Shown here: positions 28,608 through 40,708 of the stretch, one piece after another
Layout: each line of letters starts with the position of its first letter
Position numbering within the stretch: position 1 is the stretch's first letter
Assembly (NCBI RefSeq): GCF_003429105.1
Contig: NZ_QVTD01000003.1
Span: 1,240,001-1,304,000 of the forward strand
Direction: 5' to 3'
Source of the DNA: Peribacillus glennii
Lineage (GTDB): Bacteria; Bacillota; Bacilli; Bacillales; DSM-1321
Length of the DNA: 64,000 nucleotides
Position numbers and translations under genes: made by a program
Notes under the pieces: model-generated
Database searches by the model: none
Seen by the model: the letters and a program-made list of their open reading frames with translations, nothing else
What the model was told of the DNA's origin: nothing

Positions 28608-29417
28608 TTAAATATTGCGGTTTTGAATGATATGGATGATTGTGTTCGCGGTCTCTTCCACGGCCTTGTTCGTAACATCGATAATGGGACAATTTAATTT
28701 CGAAACGGTTTTTTCAAAATAGCGCAGCTCTTCCTTGATTCTTTCCATGTTTGCATATATCGCATGGTCATTCAGACCCAGTGATTTTAACCGTTCCTTG
28801 CGGATATGGTTGAGTTTTTCCGGACTGATCTTCAAGCCGAAACACTTCTCGGGCGGCACAAGGAATAATTCTTCCGGCGGCTCCACTTCCGGAACCAGCG
28901 GTACATTGGCCACTTTAAAGCGCTTATGTGCAAGGTATTGCGAAAGAGGGGTTTTCGATGTCCTCGATACGCCCACAAGCACGATATCAGCCCTGAGGAT
29001 GCCGCGCGGGTCCCGTCCGTCATCATACTTTACGGCAAATTCTATTGCTTCTACACGTTTAAAGTATTCGTCGTCCAGTTTCCTGACCATGCCGGGTTCA
29101 TTCAACGGTAAGGCGTCTCCCCTTTGCTGGAGAATATCGATTAAAGGCCCGATAATGTCATAGGCCAGGATACCTTGGTCTCCCGCCTGCTCCTTCATAT
29201 AATGCCTGATATTAGGTTTCACTAAAGTGTAAGCGATAATCGCATTGTTCAATTTTGCAAGAGAGATTACTTCATCCACGTTCTGTTCATCTTCCACATA
29301 TGGTATGCGCTTGATCGAGAAAAGCGGGCCGGCAAATTGGCTTGCAGCGGCTTTTGTGACTAACTCAGCAGTCTCTCCCACTGAATCGGATACAACATAG
29401 ATAATTGTACTATTCAT
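28608..29417 (-). CDS. ppsR: Pyruvate phosphate dikinase regulatory protein PpsR (YqfL)
   Basis: Bifunctional kinase and phosphorylase of the DUF299 family that switches pyruvate, phosphate dikinase off and on. The P-loop is [12 protein letters not shown] near residue 148, and [12 protein letters not shown] opens the protein. 269 residues. GGGGGATGG precedes the ATG. It lies 28 bases below ccpN. In B. subtilis the pair ccpN-yqfL is likewise joined, and YqfL affects CcpN-dependent control. Confidence 0.94.
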   Translation of the reverse strand: MNSTIIYVVSDSVGETAELVTKAAASQFAGPLFSIKRIPYVEDEQNVDEVISLAKLNNAIIAYTLVKPNIRHYMKEQAGDQGILAYDIIGPLIDILQQRGDALPLNEPGMVRKLDDEYFKRVEAIEFAVKYDDGRDPRGILRADIVLVGVSRTSKTPLSQYLAHKRFKVANVPLVPEVEPPEELFLVPPEKCFGLKISPEKLNHIRKERLKSLGLNDHAIYANMERIKEELRYFEKTVSKLNCPIIDVTNKAVEETANTIIHIIQNRNI

Positions 29418-29445
29418 TTACATCCATCCCCCATGCATGACTAAC

Positions 29446-30081
29446 CTATAAGCTCTCATTGGCAAGCGCCAAGAAAGCTTTTGTAATATTGGTCTTGGTA
29501 ATTCTCCCGACGACTTCAAACCCTTGTTCTGTCTCCCTTACTACAGGCAATGCATCGATTTGCTTCTCAATCAGCTTATTCGCCACATCGATCAATAAAT
29601 CTTCCTTCATGCACATTGTAATATTCGGCATCCTCGTCATGATGATATTGACCGGAATGGCAGAGAGCTCCTGCTTTCCGATGCTTGCTCGAAGCAAATC
29701 CTTACGGGACAAAACGCCCACAAGCAAAGATTTTTTATCAACGACAAACAAAGTTCCAATATCTTCAAGAAACATCGTGACTATCGCATCATATACAGAA
29801 ATGCCTTCTCCGATTACCACAGGAATCGACTGATAATCTTTCACATGCAGTTTCTTTAAATTATCTGTTAACAGCTGGGACCCGGATTTCCCCGTATAGA
29901 AGTACCCGACCCGGGGCCTTGCATCCAGAAAGCCGGCCATCGTCAATATCGCCAAATCCGGCCTTAATGTGGCCCTGGTCAAATTCAGTTGATCCGCAAT
30001 ATTCTCGCCGGTTATCGGCCCATTGTCTTTCACAATTTGTAAAATCTGTTCCTGACGTTTATTTAATTCGATTTTAAACAC
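29446..30081 (-). CDS. ccpN: Gluconeogenesis repressor CcpN
   Basis: Transcription factor that represses gapB and pckA when glucose is present. An N-terminal helix-turn-helix (GPITGENIADQLNLTRATL, residues 18-36) is followed by two CBS domains (about 80-140 and 145-205), the ligand sensors. The start is a GTG: either 30081, which gives MFKIELNKRQ in line with the family, or 30084; AGGGTG overlaps both, so the ribosome site is poor. 211 residues. Transcribed ahead of ppsR. Confidence 0.93.
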   Translation of the reverse strand: MFKIELNKRQEQILQIVKDNGPITGENIADQLNLTRATLRPDLAILTMAGFLDARPRVGYFYTGKSGSQLLTDNLKKLHVKDYQSIPVVIGEGISVYDAIVTMFLEDIGTLFVVDKKSLLVGVLSRKDLLRASIGKQELSAIPVNIIMTRMPNITMCMKEDLLIDVANKLIEKQIDALPVVRETEQGFEVVGRITKTNITKAFLALANESL

Positions 30082-30224
30082 CACCCTACTGCGCAGCCGC
30101 AGAGAAAAGTTAATATGCTATACTATATTTCAATATTATATACTATTTACCCGTTGAAGGAATATGTTTTTTAGGGCTTTTTGTGAACTTCCTTATGGAT
30201 TTTGATAAAGGGTGCATTTATGAA

Positions 30225-30267
30225 ACGAGAAAGCGGCCCGCCAAAGAGATTTCCCTCTTTACCGGGC
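30225..30267 (-). terminator. Terminator after glyS
   Basis: GCCCGGTAAAGAG-GGAAAT-CTCTTTGGCGGGC on the minus strand, a long stem with one mismatched step, ten bases after the glyS stop. The T-run is short (CTTTCTCGTTT). Confidence 0.75.
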
Positions 30268-30276
30268 TGCATTGTA

Positions 30277-32349
30277 TCAGGAAACAAGGATTTTATTCAT
30301 TGCAGCAAATCCGTTTATCAACTCGCTGATTTCCTTCATCAAAGAAAGCCGGTTACTGCGCAGTTTTTGATCTTCAGCCATTACCATGGTGTGTTCAAAG
30401 TAGTTTTCAATCTCCGTTTTCATTGAAACCAATAGCTCAAACTTGTCGGTTTCATTTGAAGCTGTCCGGTAATCTGTTAAAACCGACTGGTACTTATCAT
30501 ACAGAGCAGCTTCGGATTCATTTTCGAACAAGGATGGGGATACATCCGCCTTATTTTCGCACTTAACGGCAATATTCATAACTCTGCTTAATGCCTCAAG
30601 GCTCTCTTTAAACCCGGCCATTTGTTTTTTTGCATCTAACACAGCAGCCCTTTCTGCCAGGGAAGCAACATTGCCAATCTGATTTTCTAATATAGAATCG
30701 ATCAGGTCATACCTGATGCCCATTTCGTTCAGTAAATGTTTCACTCGGGCCTTGAAAAACTGAACCAGATCCGCTAATGTTTCCGTTCGGTCTCTCTTAA
30801 GGATTCCTCTGGCTTCTATTTCTTCAAGGGAAGCAGCGATGATTTCTTCTAAAGTAATATCCCACTTCTTCTCGGCAAGAATCTGGACAATGCCGCTCGC
30901 CTGCCTTCTCAACGCATACGGATCCTGGGAACCGGTCGGAATAACCCCGATTGCAAAGAAGGCAACAATTGTATCCATCTTTTCAGCAACGCTTAGAATC
31001 GCACCTGGATCCGATGGCGGGATGCTGTCATCAGCATGCCTTGGCATATAGTGTTCATTGATTGCAGCGGCTACTTCTTTGGGTTCACCCATTAGCAATG
31101 CATATTTTTCGCCCATATACCCTTGAAGTTCAGGGAACTCGTATACCATGTGAGTGACTAGATCAAATTTAGCAATTTTAGCTGCACGGGCGGTGATTTT
31201 TGCTTCATTTTCATTTAACCTGAGCGCCGATGACAGTTCGCCCGTTAGCTTTTGTACCCTTATTGTTTTTTCAGCAAGTGTGCCGATTTCTTCATGGTAT
31301 ACAATGTTGTCAAGCTTTTTAAGCGTTGTGCCGATATCACGTTTTTGATCCTCTTTATAGAAGAATGAAGCATCGGACAATCTTGCCCTCAATACCTTTT
31401 CATTCCCTTTTGAGACTTTTTCGAGATAGCGGTCATCCCCATTTCTCACCGTTACGAAAAAAGGAAGTAGATTTCCGTCCCTGTCTTTTACAGGGAAATA
31501 GCGCTGATGTTCCTTCATGGAAGTAATTAATACTTCCTGGGGCAATTGGAGAAATTCCTCCTCAAAGCGTCCGAATAACACGGTAGGGTACTCGACAAGA
31601 TTATTGACTTCTTCGAGCAGGTCTTCATCTACAGGAATGGCCCAGTCTTGATCTTTTTCAAGTTTTTCGATGCCTGAAAGGATCATATTCCTTCTTTTCT
31701 CAGGGTCTGCAACGACAAATTGCTCCAGCAACACCGATTCATATTGTTCAGGCGTTTTAATGACGGCGTCTCTTCCAAGGAAGCGGTGCCCCCTCGTTTC
31801 ATTCCCCGAAGAAACATGTGTAATGCCAAAAGGAATCACGTCATCCCCAAATAGCGCGATGATCCATTTAATTGGGCGGATATAGCGTAAATCCTGATTG
31901 GCCCAGCGCATATTCTTCGGGAAGGACATACCGGTTATGATATCTTTTAATTCGGGAAGTAAGCTTATCGTTGGCTGTCCTTTAATGAATTTATCCACAT
32001 AAACATATTCAATGCCGCCGACTTCTTTAAAATAGATATCATCGACCGATACTCCCTGTCCCCTCGTAAATCCAAGAGCCGCTTTAGACCAATTGCCGTT
32101 TTCATCCTGGGCAATCTTCCGTGCCGGCCCTTTGGCTTCTTCATTGATATCGTTCTGGGCTTCAGCCGTATCTTTTATCCTGACAGCAAGCCGCCGGGGA
32201 GTGGAAAACAATTGTACTGCTCCAAAATCGATTGATTTATCAGTCAGCCACTTTTCAATCTTCTCAGCCAGCTGCACCATCGATGATGTTACATAACGCG
32301 CGGGCATTTCCTCAAGCCCGATTTCCAGTAATAAATCACGCTTGCTCAT
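30277..32349 (-). CDS. glyS: Glycyl-tRNA synthetase beta subunit
   Basis: Larger subunit of the alpha2beta2 glycyl-tRNA synthetase; it binds and positions tRNA-Gly. The ATG at 32349 gives [14 protein letters not shown] at the N-terminus, the family hallmark, and follows AGGGGAGG. The open frame runs up to 32406 within glyQ but is not needed. 690 residues. It overlaps the glyQ end by 14 bases, so the subunits are coupled. The C-terminal anticodon-binding part ends near [10 protein letters not shown]. Confidence 0.97.
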   Translation of the reverse strand: MSKRDLLLEIGLEEMPARYVTSSMVQLAEKIEKWLTDKSIDFGAVQLFSTPRRLAVRIKDTAEAQNDINEEAKGPARKIAQDENGNWSKAALGFTRGQGVSVDDIYFKEVGGIEYVYVDKFIKGQPTISLLPELKDIITGMSFPKNMRWANQDLRYIRPIKWIIALFGDDVIPFGITHVSSGNETRGHRFLGRDAVIKTPEQYESVLLEQFVVADPEKRRNMILSGIEKLEKDQDWAIPVDEDLLEEVNNLVEYPTVLFGRFEEEFLQLPQEVLITSMKEHQRYFPVKDRDGNLLPFFVTVRNGDDRYLEKVSKGNEKVLRARLSDASFFYKEDQKRDIGTTLKKLDNIVYHEEIGTLAEKTIRVQKLTGELSSALRLNENEAKITARAAKIAKFDLVTHMVYEFPELQGYMGEKYALLMGEPKEVAAAINEHYMPRHADDSIPPSDPGAILSVAEKMDTIVAFFAIGVIPTGSQDPYALRRQASGIVQILAEKKWDITLEEIIAASLEEIEARGILKRDRTETLADLVQFFKARVKHLLNEMGIRYDLIDSILENQIGNVASLAERAAVLDAKKQMAGFKESLEALSRVMNIAVKCENKADVSPSLFENESEAALYDKYQSVLTDYRTASNETDKFELLVSMKTEIENYFEHTMVMAEDQKLRSNRLSLMKEISELINGFAAMNKILVS

Positions 32350-33232
32350 TAATTGCCTCCCCTTTCTGCTTAAGTATTGGGAATCCCATCTTTTCTCTTT
32401 CTTCATAGAACGTCTTCGCTACTTTTCTGGCAAGATTCCGGCACCGGGCAATATATCCGGTTCGCTCGGTAACGGATATTGCACCTTTGGCGTCCAAAAG
32501 GTTAAAAGTATGGGAGCATTTCAACACATAATCATATGCCGGATGGACAAGGCCTTCTTCCATCTGGCGGTGAGCTTCTTTTTCATACATGTTGAAAAGC
32601 TGGAACAGCATATCCAAATCGGAAGTTTCAAATGTATATTTTGAGTGCTCGTATTCAGGCTGAAGGAATATATCCCGTACAGTGAATCCTTCCGTCCATT
32701 CCAGGTCGAAAACATTTTCTTTTTCTTGAATATAGGAAGCTAACCTTTCAATGCCATATGTGATTTCTACAGACACGGGCTTGCAGTCAAGTCCGCCGAC
32801 CTGCTGAAAGTAAGTAAATTGCGTGATTTCCATACCGTCGAGCCATACTTCCCATCCGAGCCCTGCACATCCAAGCGAAGGGTTTTCCCAGTTATCTTCG
32901 ACAAAGCGAATATCATGCTCAAGCGGCTCGATTCCAAGAGCACGAAGGGAGTCGAGATATATTTCCTGAATGTTGTCGGGAGAAGGCTTCATGATCACCT
33001 GGAACTGATGATGCTGGTACAAGCGGTTCGGGTTCTCGCCATACCTTCCGTCTGCCGGCCGTCTTGAGGGCTCGACATAAGCAACATTCCATGGTTCAGG
33101 CCCGATAGCCCGAAGGAACGTATAGGGGCTCATCGTCCCGGCCCCTTTTTCCGTATCATAGGCGTTCATGAGGATACAGCCATGATCGGACCAATGCTTT
33201 TGCAAAGTTAGTATCATGTTTTGAATATTCAT
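32336..33232 (-). CDS. glyQ: Glycyl-tRNA synthetase alpha subunit
   Basis: Catalytic subunit that activates glycine with ATP. Class II synthetase motifs are visible, for example [19 protein letters not shown] near residue 54, and the glycine site region [13 protein letters not shown] near 135. 298 residues. GGAGGTGCTGT precedes the ATG. Expression is set by a T-box leader that ends just upstream. Confidence 0.97.
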   Translation of the reverse strand: MNIQNMILTLQKHWSDHGCILMNAYDTEKGAGTMSPYTFLRAIGPEPWNVAYVEPSRRPADGRYGENPNRLYQHHQFQVIMKPSPDNIQEIYLDSLRALGIEPLEHDIRFVEDNWENPSLGCAGLGWEVWLDGMEITQFTYFQQVGGLDCKPVSVEITYGIERLASYIQEKENVFDLEWTEGFTVRDIFLQPEYEHSKYTFETSDLDMLFQLFNMYEKEAHRQMEEGLVHPAYDYVLKCSHTFNLLDAKGAISVTERTGYIARCRNLARKVAKTFYEEREKMGFPILKQKGEAINEQA

Positions 33233-33239
33233 ACAGCAC

Positions 33240-33512
33240 CTCCAAAAAGTTTGGTAACTCTAATCGGCAGCGTGCCGGGAGAAGAAAACGCAAAAACCCC
33301 CCGCCACTATGCCTAAAATGCATAGGGACGAGAGGTTACCCGCGGTTCCACCCTATTTGCCGAAAGACCGGCCTCTTTATCTGCTTTTGCAGCAGTCCAC
33401 TTCGCTCCGGAACGCCTTCCCTGATTTTCCATATCCCGGCTCACACCATCCCGGGTTCGCTTGTATGGAGGATACCAGGTACTCCTCTCCATCATTGCAA
33501 CAAATATTATGA
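33240..33512 (-). ncRNA. T-box leader of glyQS
   Basis: Read on the minus strand, the leader contains the invariant T-box AGGGTGGAACCGCG (33341-33354), followed by CTATGC-ATTTTA-GGCATAG and GGGGGGTTTTTGCG, the terminator. The 5' part (about 33380-33510) folds as stem I. Uncharged tRNA-Gly would pair through the T-box bulge and let transcription pass. The specifier codon was not assigned. Confidence 0.9.
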
Positions 33513-33517
33513 AATAG

Positions 33518-33546
33518 ATTTTAACCAACCAGTGAGTAAAAGTCAA
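33518..33546 (-). promoter_or_regulatory. SigA promoter of glyQS
   Basis: TTGACT (33541-33546), a 17-base spacer, and TAAAAT (33518-33523) on the minus strand, just ahead of the T-box leader. Confidence 0.85.
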
Positions 33547-33594
33547 GAAATGCATAGCGCGATAAACTCAGAATCAAGAAACCCAAGCCAAACG

Positions 33595-34347
33595 TTAAAG
33601 CATATCTTTCATCTTGTCCAGCTGCTTTAAGAACTTTTTTGATTTCAATTGCAAACCGGAATATTCATCATAATAAGCGTCAATCACACGCTGAAGCTCT
33701 TTTTTCGTTTCCGGCTTTACCGATATATTTCCAAGCCTTGCTAAATCAAAATAATAAAAAAGCCGCAAAAGCTTAACCGCTGAAGGGGAAATCTTAAAAT
33801 GATAGGGATCCTTATGAACACATCTGTGGCAAATAAAACCGCCTTCACGCAACGAAAAAGAAAACTCCCCTTCCGTTTCACCACAAACCGCACATTGGTT
33901 AAGCATCGGTGCCAAACCATTTACCTGGAGCATCTTCATTTCAAAAATATATTTCAGAACCTCTGCATCGTAACCTTCATTTATGTAATTCAATGTTTGG
34001 TATAGCAATTCAAACAGAAACGGGTTCGGCTTTTTATCCTCCACGCTTTTATCAAGGAGTTCTACGATATAGGATGCGTACGCAGTGGCAAAAATGTCCT
34101 CCCGGATGGACCTCATCGAGTTCACCGTTTCACCCTGCTGCAGGCTGCCTAGCCCGCTTGATGCCTGGACAAGAAAATAGCCGTAATAAAAAAGCTGTGT
34201 GACGGCCGAGAGACGGCTGTTTGGTTTATTGGCGCCCCTGGCCATCGCACCAGTTTTTCCCCATTCACGGGTATATAGCGTAATAATTTTATTGCTTTCT
34301 CCATAGTCTGTTCGCCGTATGACAATGCCTTCACATTTTTCCAGCAA
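33595..34347 (-). CDS. recO: DNA repair protein RecO
   Basis: Loads RecA on SSB-coated DNA with RecF and RecR. An N-terminal OB fold ([19 protein letters not shown]) is followed by a helical part and a Cys4 zinc site, CAVCGE near residue 150 and CHRC near 170. The TTG at 34347 is the start, with GGAGGTGG nine bases upstream. 250 residues. It follows yqzL after 38 bases, as in B. subtilis. Confidence 0.95.
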   Translation of the reverse strand: MLEKCEGIVIRRTDYGESNKIITLYTREWGKTGAMARGANKPNSRLSAVTQLFYYGYFLVQASSGLGSLQQGETVNSMRSIREDIFATAYASYIVELLDKSVEDKKPNPFLFELLYQTLNYINEGYDAEVLKYIFEMKMLQVNGLAPMLNQCAVCGETEGEFSFSLREGGFICHRCVHKDPYHFKISPSAVKLLRLFYYFDLARLGNISVKPETKKELQRVIDAYYDEYSGLQLKSKKFLKQLDKMKDML

Positions 34348-34385
34348 GCGATGCCACCTCCCAATCCTTCAGGGGGCAAGAGCAA

Positions 34386-34529
34386 CTAAGTGATGGGAAA
34401 ATCAATATCTGCTAGTTCTTCACTTGTACTGTCGGGTCGTTCCTGTCGCTCCACCTCTAATTCTTTAAAAAGAAGGTAGGTGTCGACATTGCCTGTCTGG
34501 CTGAACACTTTCCATGTAAAATCCAACAT
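34386..34529 (-). CDS. yqzL: YqzL-like small protein
   Basis: 47-residue ORF starting MLDFTWKVFSQTGNVDTYLL and ending DIDFPIT. AAAGGTGGGC precedes the ATG at 34529. The WKVFSQTGNVDTYLLFKELE pattern and the slot between era and recO fit the YqzL family, function unknown. Missed by length filters. It is separated from era by a 250-base spacer that holds a repeat. Confidence 0.85.
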   Translation of the reverse strand: MLDFTWKVFSQTGNVDTYLLFKELEVERQERPDSTSEELADIDFPIT

Positions 34530-34639
34530 AAAAAAGCCCACCTTTCATGTGACTAGCATATTTAAATTCCAACCTTAGGATTATCTTGACCGTTCTCTCT
34601 CCAAATCATGAGAAGCAAAAAATGTTAGGAATAAAATTC

Positions 34640-34745
34640 GAATTTGCCTAGCGCCCCGCGCGTAAGGAACATCGATAAAACGTCTCCCACGTCCTCATGT
34701 CTTCATCGGTACTAGTACTCCCTGTAAGCCATAGCTGGAGAATAT
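34640..34745. repeat. Degenerate intergenic repeat, copy G
   Basis: In the gap between era and yqzL. GGAACATCGATAAAAC, then CCCACGTCCTCATG, then ACTAGTACTCCCTGTAAGC. The last matches ACTAGCATCTCCTGTGCGC (copy C) and ACTAGCACGTCCTGTTCGT (copy I). No gene here. Confidence 0.5.
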
Positions 34746-34782
34746 TAATTCTGGAATTAACCCTCTTTCGTAAATACAAAAA

Positions 34783-36109
<1,327 letters not shown>

Positions 36110-36123
36110 TCATCATCCTTTCG

Positions 36124-36157
36124 AAAAAAGGGGATGCAATCTAATTGTAACGCATCC
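36124..36157 (-). terminator. Hairpin with T-run after dgkA
   Basis: GGATGC and GCATCC (6 bp, long loop) followed by CCTTTTTT on the minus strand, between dgkA and cdd. Could reduce read-through into cdd-era. Confidence 0.6.
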
Positions 36158-36208
36158 TCACTTGTCTTGAATACCAATCTTAGGTTTAAAACAGCTCATT
36201 ATCTTCGT

Positions 36209-36589
36209 CTAAAAAATTTTCGGCACAAAAATAATCAACCCAATAATCGTGGAAAATATTGCGTAAACAAACACTGCCCCGGCTGCAATATCCTTTGCCT
36301 GCTTGGCGAGCGGGTGAATTTCCCCGGTAATGAGATCGACGGTTCTTTCAATGGCCGAATTTACGAGCTCAAGTGCGATGGTACCAAAAATGGCTGTCAG
36401 CAGAAACAACCATTCCAGACGGGAAACCGAGAAGTACCATCCTATCAAAATGACAGCAATACCGGAAGCCAGGTGGATTTTGATATTCCTTTCTGTTTTA
36501 ACTACCCCTGCGATTCCCTGCAATGCAAATGCAAAGCTCCTTAACAGCGAATGCCCCCGTTTACGCTTCTCTCGTAAGCCCATACTCAT
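36209..36589 (-). CDS. dgkA: Undecaprenol/diacylglycerol kinase DgkA
   Basis: Small membrane kinase; in Gram-positives it phosphorylates undecaprenol. 126 residues: basic N-terminus, amphipathic helix, and three spans (about 33-52, 55-75, 95-118). The catalytic stretch is [14 protein letters not shown]. The ATG at 36589 has AAGGAA upstream and lies 29 bases inside ybeY, so the two are coupled. Confidence 0.94.
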   Translation of the reverse strand: MSMGLREKRKRGHSLLRSFAFALQGIAGVVKTERNIKIHLASGIAVILIGWYFSVSRLEWLFLLTAIFGTIALELVNSAIERTVDLITGEIHPLAKQAKDIAAGAVFVYAIFSTIIGLIIFVPKIF

Positions 36590-37037
36590 CTAAAATTTCC
36601 TTCTGTTTGCCAAACATAACTTTCTCATCCGCTTCATTCATGTGGTCATATCCCAATAAGTGCAATAATCCATGAAGGGCGAGAAAGCCTAATTCCCTTT
36701 CAAAAGAATGGCCATATTCCCCTGCCTGTTCTCTTGCCTTATCCAAACTGATGATAATGTCACCGAGCATCCGTGGTATATCCGCTCCAACGATTTCGAC
36801 TTCATCTTCCCCCATTTCTTCCATAGCAAAAGATATCACATCGGTGGGCGCATCTTTGCCGCGGTATTCTTTATTGATATCCCTGATTCTGTTGTTGTCG
36901 ACAAATGTGACAGAAAGCTCGCTGCCCTGCTCAACCTGTTCAAACTCTGCCGCAAATTGCAGCACGCCCTCAACAAGGCTCCTTGCTTCCATACTTATCT
37001 TTTCCGTTTCGTCAATAAAATCAATAATCAATATCAT
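36561..37037 (-). CDS. ybeY: Endoribonuclease YbeY
   Basis: Single-strand endoribonuclease for 16S rRNA 3' maturation and ribosome quality control. Metal site [11 protein letters not shown] near residue 122, with the family motif [12 protein letters not shown] near 50. 158 residues. AAGGTGG precedes the ATG, which overlaps the pgpH stop (ATGA). Located upstream of dgkA and era, both linked to ribosome and envelope biogenesis. Confidence 0.96.
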   Translation of the reverse strand: MILIIDFIDETEKISMEARSLVEGVLQFAAEFEQVEQGSELSVTFVDNNRIRDINKEYRGKDAPTDVISFAMEEMGEDEVEIVGADIPRMLGDIIISLDKAREQAGEYGHSFERELGFLALHGLLHLLGYDHMNEADEKVMFGKQKEILDEYGLTREA

Positions 37038-39208
37038 GGTTCCACCTTCTGTTCCAGTTTAGGGAGTTCAGGATACTCAATTCGCGAATGGAAAATGCCG
37101 TTGAGTGTTTCACATAGGGATTGCTTTACAATCCGCAATTCTTTCAACGTTATATCGCATTCATCAAATTGGTGATCATTTATTCTCTCGTTAATGATTT
37201 TCTCTACCAGATCTTCAATTTTCTCCGGAGTCGGCTGCACCATAGACCTTACTGCCGCCTCGACGCTGTCTGCTATGCCGACCACGGCAACTTCCTTCGT
37301 CTTCGCTTTTGGGCCCGGATAGCGGTATTCTTCTTCTTTAACATCTTCTCCCAGCTTCAAAGCTTTATGATAGAAAAATTTCAGCAGCGTGGTTCCGTGA
37401 TGCTGCTGTGCGATATCGGCTATCTCCTGGGGTAACTTGTATTTTACTAGCATCTCGGCTCCATCAGATGCATGGGCTATAATGATATCCCTGCTCGTGG
37501 CTGGCGGAAGCCTATCATGCGGATTTTCAATATTCATCTGATTTTCAATGAATAATTGAGGACGTCTCGTCTTGCCTATGTCATGATAATAGCAGCCTAC
37601 CCGGGCCAGCAGCCCATTCGCCCCGATGGCCTCGCATGCTGAATCAGCAAGATTCGCAACCATGACGCTGTGATGATAAGTCCCCGGAGCCTCGGTCAGG
37701 ATTTTACGGAGCAGCGGATGGTTCGGGTTTGAAAGCTCCAAAAGCTTTATCGATGAAAGAATGCCGAACCCGGCCTCAAAAAATGGAAGCAGCCCGATTG
37801 TCAAAACTGAAGACGATATACCGGAAACTAGCGCGCCGGTCAGGTAATACAAATATTCCATTTTGGAATAATTCCCATCCATGATAAATAGAATGGCAAA
37901 TAAAAGGGCAATGTTTATCATAGAAAGCAATAGGCCTGCCTGGAGGATTTTCGTCTTGAAGTTTTTCTTTGAAAGAATGATAATTGCGGCAAGCCCGCTG
38001 AACATAATATATAATCCGATGGAGGGATCAAGGTTTCCCGGGTTATCCCCGTTGAAGACGATTGTCCCAAACCCGCCGAGGATAGCCATAATGGCCGCTG
38101 AGAACCGTTCGTTTAACAAATTCTTGATTAACATAGCTGCCATGGCCGCCGGAAAATAAAAGCCCAGTTCATTGTATCCCAGTGACGAGATAATGCTGAA
38201 AATTTTCATCATCGAAATGGATAGAACAAGGACAATGCTGAATACCAGCATCTGGGTTATTTTCCTTTCTTCAGGATGATCGCCTAAATAAAAATAGTAG
38301 TAGATTGCCCCGAAAATAAGGGTGAGGAACAGGAATAGACCAAGATAGGGAAAGACTGTTTTATCGTTATCCATGAATCCTGCAAGCTCTAGCTGGCGGA
38401 AGATCTCCCGGTCAATCAGCTGTCCTTCCTCCACGATGATTTGCCCTTGAAGAATTTTCACCGGATCTACTGACTCTACCGCCTTTCTACGCTGTTCCTC
38501 CGTTTTATCCTTATCAAAGAACACATTCTGTATGATAGAATTGCGGGCAATGACAATGGAAGCATTTTTCAATTCATTATCCAGGCTCGCATATATCAAT
38601 TCTTCTTCTGCCCGTTTTTTGGCATTTTCAACCTGACCGGATTCAATTCTTTCGTTCATCACATTGTTCACGGCCGTAATCGTCAAATCTTTGGAAATCT
38701 TAAGATCGGATTCATCTGCTTTTACTAGCGCAAGAAATACTGATTCGGGGATATCTTTATTCACTTCATCCGTCAGCTTTTCCCTAAGCATGGCTGCCTG
38801 CTCGGCAGGAGTCTTTGTGACTGCTTTACTATCCCCGCCAGCTTCCTCATCAGATGTTCCATGGTCCTTTTCGGTCTCAATTTTCACTTCAATCGCGGAA
38901 TCATAAATGGAAGCCACCAGGTCGACTTTATTTTCCGCGTATTCTTTTTTTAACGTATTCACGTCAGGTACTTGAGTAAGAACTTCTTCCTTCGCTTGCT
39001 CAGTCTTGTATGTATCCTCAACTGTTTTCGTAGCCCTGATCGTTTGTTCGGCAGGCTTTAGCAGCTCTATATTCACTTTTTCGGGTTTGACGTTTGGATA
39101 CATCATTAAATAGGTGTATGCACCCAGAATGACAAACAGCAAAATTTGAAAAAAACGGTTTCCGAGCAAATCCTTCAACCTGGTTAAATTATCCTGCAAA
39201 AAACTCAA
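37034..39208 (-). CDS. pgpH: Cyclic di-AMP phosphodiesterase PgpH (7TM-HD)
   Basis: Membrane HD-domain hydrolase of c-di-AMP. One N-terminal span (about 20-37), a large extracellular 7TMR-HDED domain (40-290), seven spans (about 295-480), and a cytosolic HD domain with [13 protein letters not shown] near 515 and YYHDIGKT near 541. 724 residues. Start is TTG at 39208 with GGAGGGGG upstream. The region between it and phoH is long and repeat-bearing, so the operon is interrupted here. Confidence 0.96.
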   Translation of the reverse strand: MSFLQDNLTRLKDLLGNRFFQILLFVILGAYTYLMMYPNVKPEKVNIELLKPAEQTIRATKTVEDTYKTEQAKEEVLTQVPDVNTLKKEYAENKVDLVASIYDSAIEVKIETEKDHGTSDEEAGGDSKAVTKTPAEQAAMLREKLTDEVNKDIPESVFLALVKADESDLKISKDLTITAVNNVMNERIESGQVENAKKRAEEELIYASLDNELKNASIVIARNSIIQNVFFDKDKTEEQRRKAVESVDPVKILQGQIIVEEGQLIDREIFRQLELAGFMDNDKTVFPYLGLFLFLTLIFGAIYYYFYLGDHPEERKITQMLVFSIVLVLSISMMKIFSIISSLGYNELGFYFPAAMAAMLIKNLLNERFSAAIMAILGGFGTIVFNGDNPGNLDPSIGLYIMFSGLAAIIILSKKNFKTKILQAGLLLSMINIALLFAILFIMDGNYSKMEYLYYLTGALVSGISSSVLTIGLLPFFEAGFGILSSIKLLELSNPNHPLLRKILTEAPGTYHHSVMVANLADSACEAIGANGLLARVGCYYHDIGKTRRPQLFIENQMNIENPHDRLPPATSRDIIIAHASDGAEMLVKYKLPQEIADIAQQHHGTTLLKFFYHKALKLGEDVKEEEYRYPGPKAKTKEVAVVGIADSVEAAVRSMVQPTPEKIEDLVEKIINERINDHQFDECDITLKELRIVKQSLCETLNGIFHSRIEYPELPKLEQKVEP

Positions 39209-39227
39209 GATTTCCCCCTCCTTTTCA

Positions 39228-39595
39228 AAAAGCGGAAGCGCCTAATTCCCAGGGATCGCCCACTAACCACTGCCACGTCCTGCCGCAAACATCGACATCA
39301 CCCGAGGAATGCTTGCGAGAAACGCATCGCAGCAAAAAATCTTGTTTTTTTGGTGACGTCCAGTACAAGCCCGAGCAGCAAAAGATAGACCTCGGTCGGC
39401 CTAGTAAGAATCGTCAGATAAAAACTGTCATGTCAACTCCCTGTAATGAACGCTAACATCACCACATCGTGCGGAAACCCGGACGGGCCGGCTTATGACG
39501 ATGAGGCCGACCAAGACGCCACATCCTTGGGCAAAGTCGACTCTAACAATTCCTATTCGCGGGGTAAGGCTGCGTAGCTGGACAACCCTAAAAAT
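39228..39595. repeat. Degenerate intergenic repeat, copy H (longest)
   Basis: Fills most of the 534-base gap between phoH and pgpH, which has no gene. It opens AAAAGCGGAAGCGCC, as copy I does. Core modules: 39252-39300 (CACTAACCACTGCCACGTCC, then CATCGACATCACC) and 39410-39475 (CGTCAG, CGCTAACATCACCACATC). The AACGCATCGCAGC-AAAAAATCTTG-TTGGTGACGTCC module at 39320-39361 matches copy A. Confidence 0.65.
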
Positions 39596-39703
39596 TATCA
39601 AAAGAAACTCATTAATAATAAGAGAACAAGAAAAATTATTTTGCTTAATTATGTAAAATGATAACAGTTTTCTCAGAAACTTTCATCCTGATTATGCATG
39701 CAG

Positions 39704-39734
39704 AAGAAAAATCCGCCCGGATGAGCGGATTTTG
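39704..39734 (-). terminator. Terminator after phoH
   Basis: AATCCGC-TCATCCGG-GCGGATT on the minus strand followed by TTTCTTC, close to the phoH stop at 39743. Confidence 0.85.
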
Positions 39735-39742
39735 AAGAATTA

Positions 39743-40705
39743 TTATTCATTTGTTTTTTCATAAGCTGAAATAATTTTCGCCACAAGAGGATGCCTGACT
39801 ACGTCGCTTTGTTCCAGATAAATAAACGAAAGGCCGGGTACACCCTTTAGGATATCGGCTGCAGCTATCAGTCCTGACTTTACGCCCTTTGGCAAATCGA
39901 TTTGTGATTGGTCGCCGGTAATAACCATATTTGAACCAAAACCAAGCCGGGTCAGAAACATTTTCATCTGGGCCTGGGTAGTGTTTTGGGCTTCATCCAG
40001 GATGACAAAGGCGTCGTCGAGAGTTCTTCCCCTCATGTATGCCAAGGGTGCGATTTCAATCGTTCCCCTTTCGATCAGCCTTTGGGTATGCTCCATGCCC
40101 ATCAAGTCATGCAGTGCATCATAAAGCGGCCTTAAATACGGGTCAACTTTCTCCTTTAAGTCACCGGGAAGGAAACCGAGGCTTTCTCCCGCTTCCACCG
40201 CAGGCCTTGTCAGGATAATCCGCTTTACCTGGCCATTTTTCAATGCATTTATGGCCATGACCACTGCTAAATAGGTCTTTCCTGTCCCGGCAGGACCTAT
40301 GCCGAAAACAAGGTCGTTCTTCCTGATTGCCGATATATATTGGCGCTGGCCGAGAGTCTTGACACGTATTGATTTTCCCTTGGCCGTTTTAGCGATTTCT
40401 TCTTCGTATAGTTCATGGAAGTATTCCAGGGTTCCCTTTTTGGAAAGTTCTATTGCGTACACAACATCGCGGGAACTGATATTAATCCCTTTTCTGATGA
40501 CAGTAAGCAGTTCTTTTAGGATATTTTCTGCATGTGCCGCATTTTCCAGCTCACCTGCAACGGATATCCCCCCACCCCGGGTAATAATTGACACATTCAG
40601 TTCTTCCTCAAGTACTTTTACATTGGAATCAGCATTCCCCAATAGGGCGAGCGCTTCATTTGGCGATTCAAGTTCTAGATTTATCACTTTTAGGTCTTCT
40701 GGCAT
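39743..40705 (-). CDS. phoH: PhoH-like ATPase
   Basis: Cytosolic P-loop ATPase of the PhoH family, linked by its neighbours YbeY and Era to RNA metabolism. Walker A GPAGTGKTYL near residue 135, Walker B FVILDEAQNTT near 235. An N-terminal KH-like part covers about 1-100. 320 residues. AAGGAG precedes the ATG. It begins three bases after the yqfD stop. Confidence 0.96.
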   Translation of the reverse strand: MPEDLKVINLELESPNEALALLGNADSNVKVLEEELNVSIITRGGGISVAGELENAAHAENILKELLTVIRKGINISSRDVVYAIELSKKGTLEYFHELYEEEIAKTAKGKSIRVKTLGQRQYISAIRKNDLVFGIGPAGTGKTYLAVVMAINALKNGQVKRIILTRPAVEAGESLGFLPGDLKEKVDPYLRPLYDALHDLMGMEHTQRLIERGTIEIAPLAYMRGRTLDDAFVILDEAQNTTQAQMKMFLTRLGFGSNMVITGDQSQIDLPKGVKSGLIAAADILKGVPGLSFIYLEQSDVVRHPLVAKIISAYEKTNE

Positions 40706-40708
40706 TCG

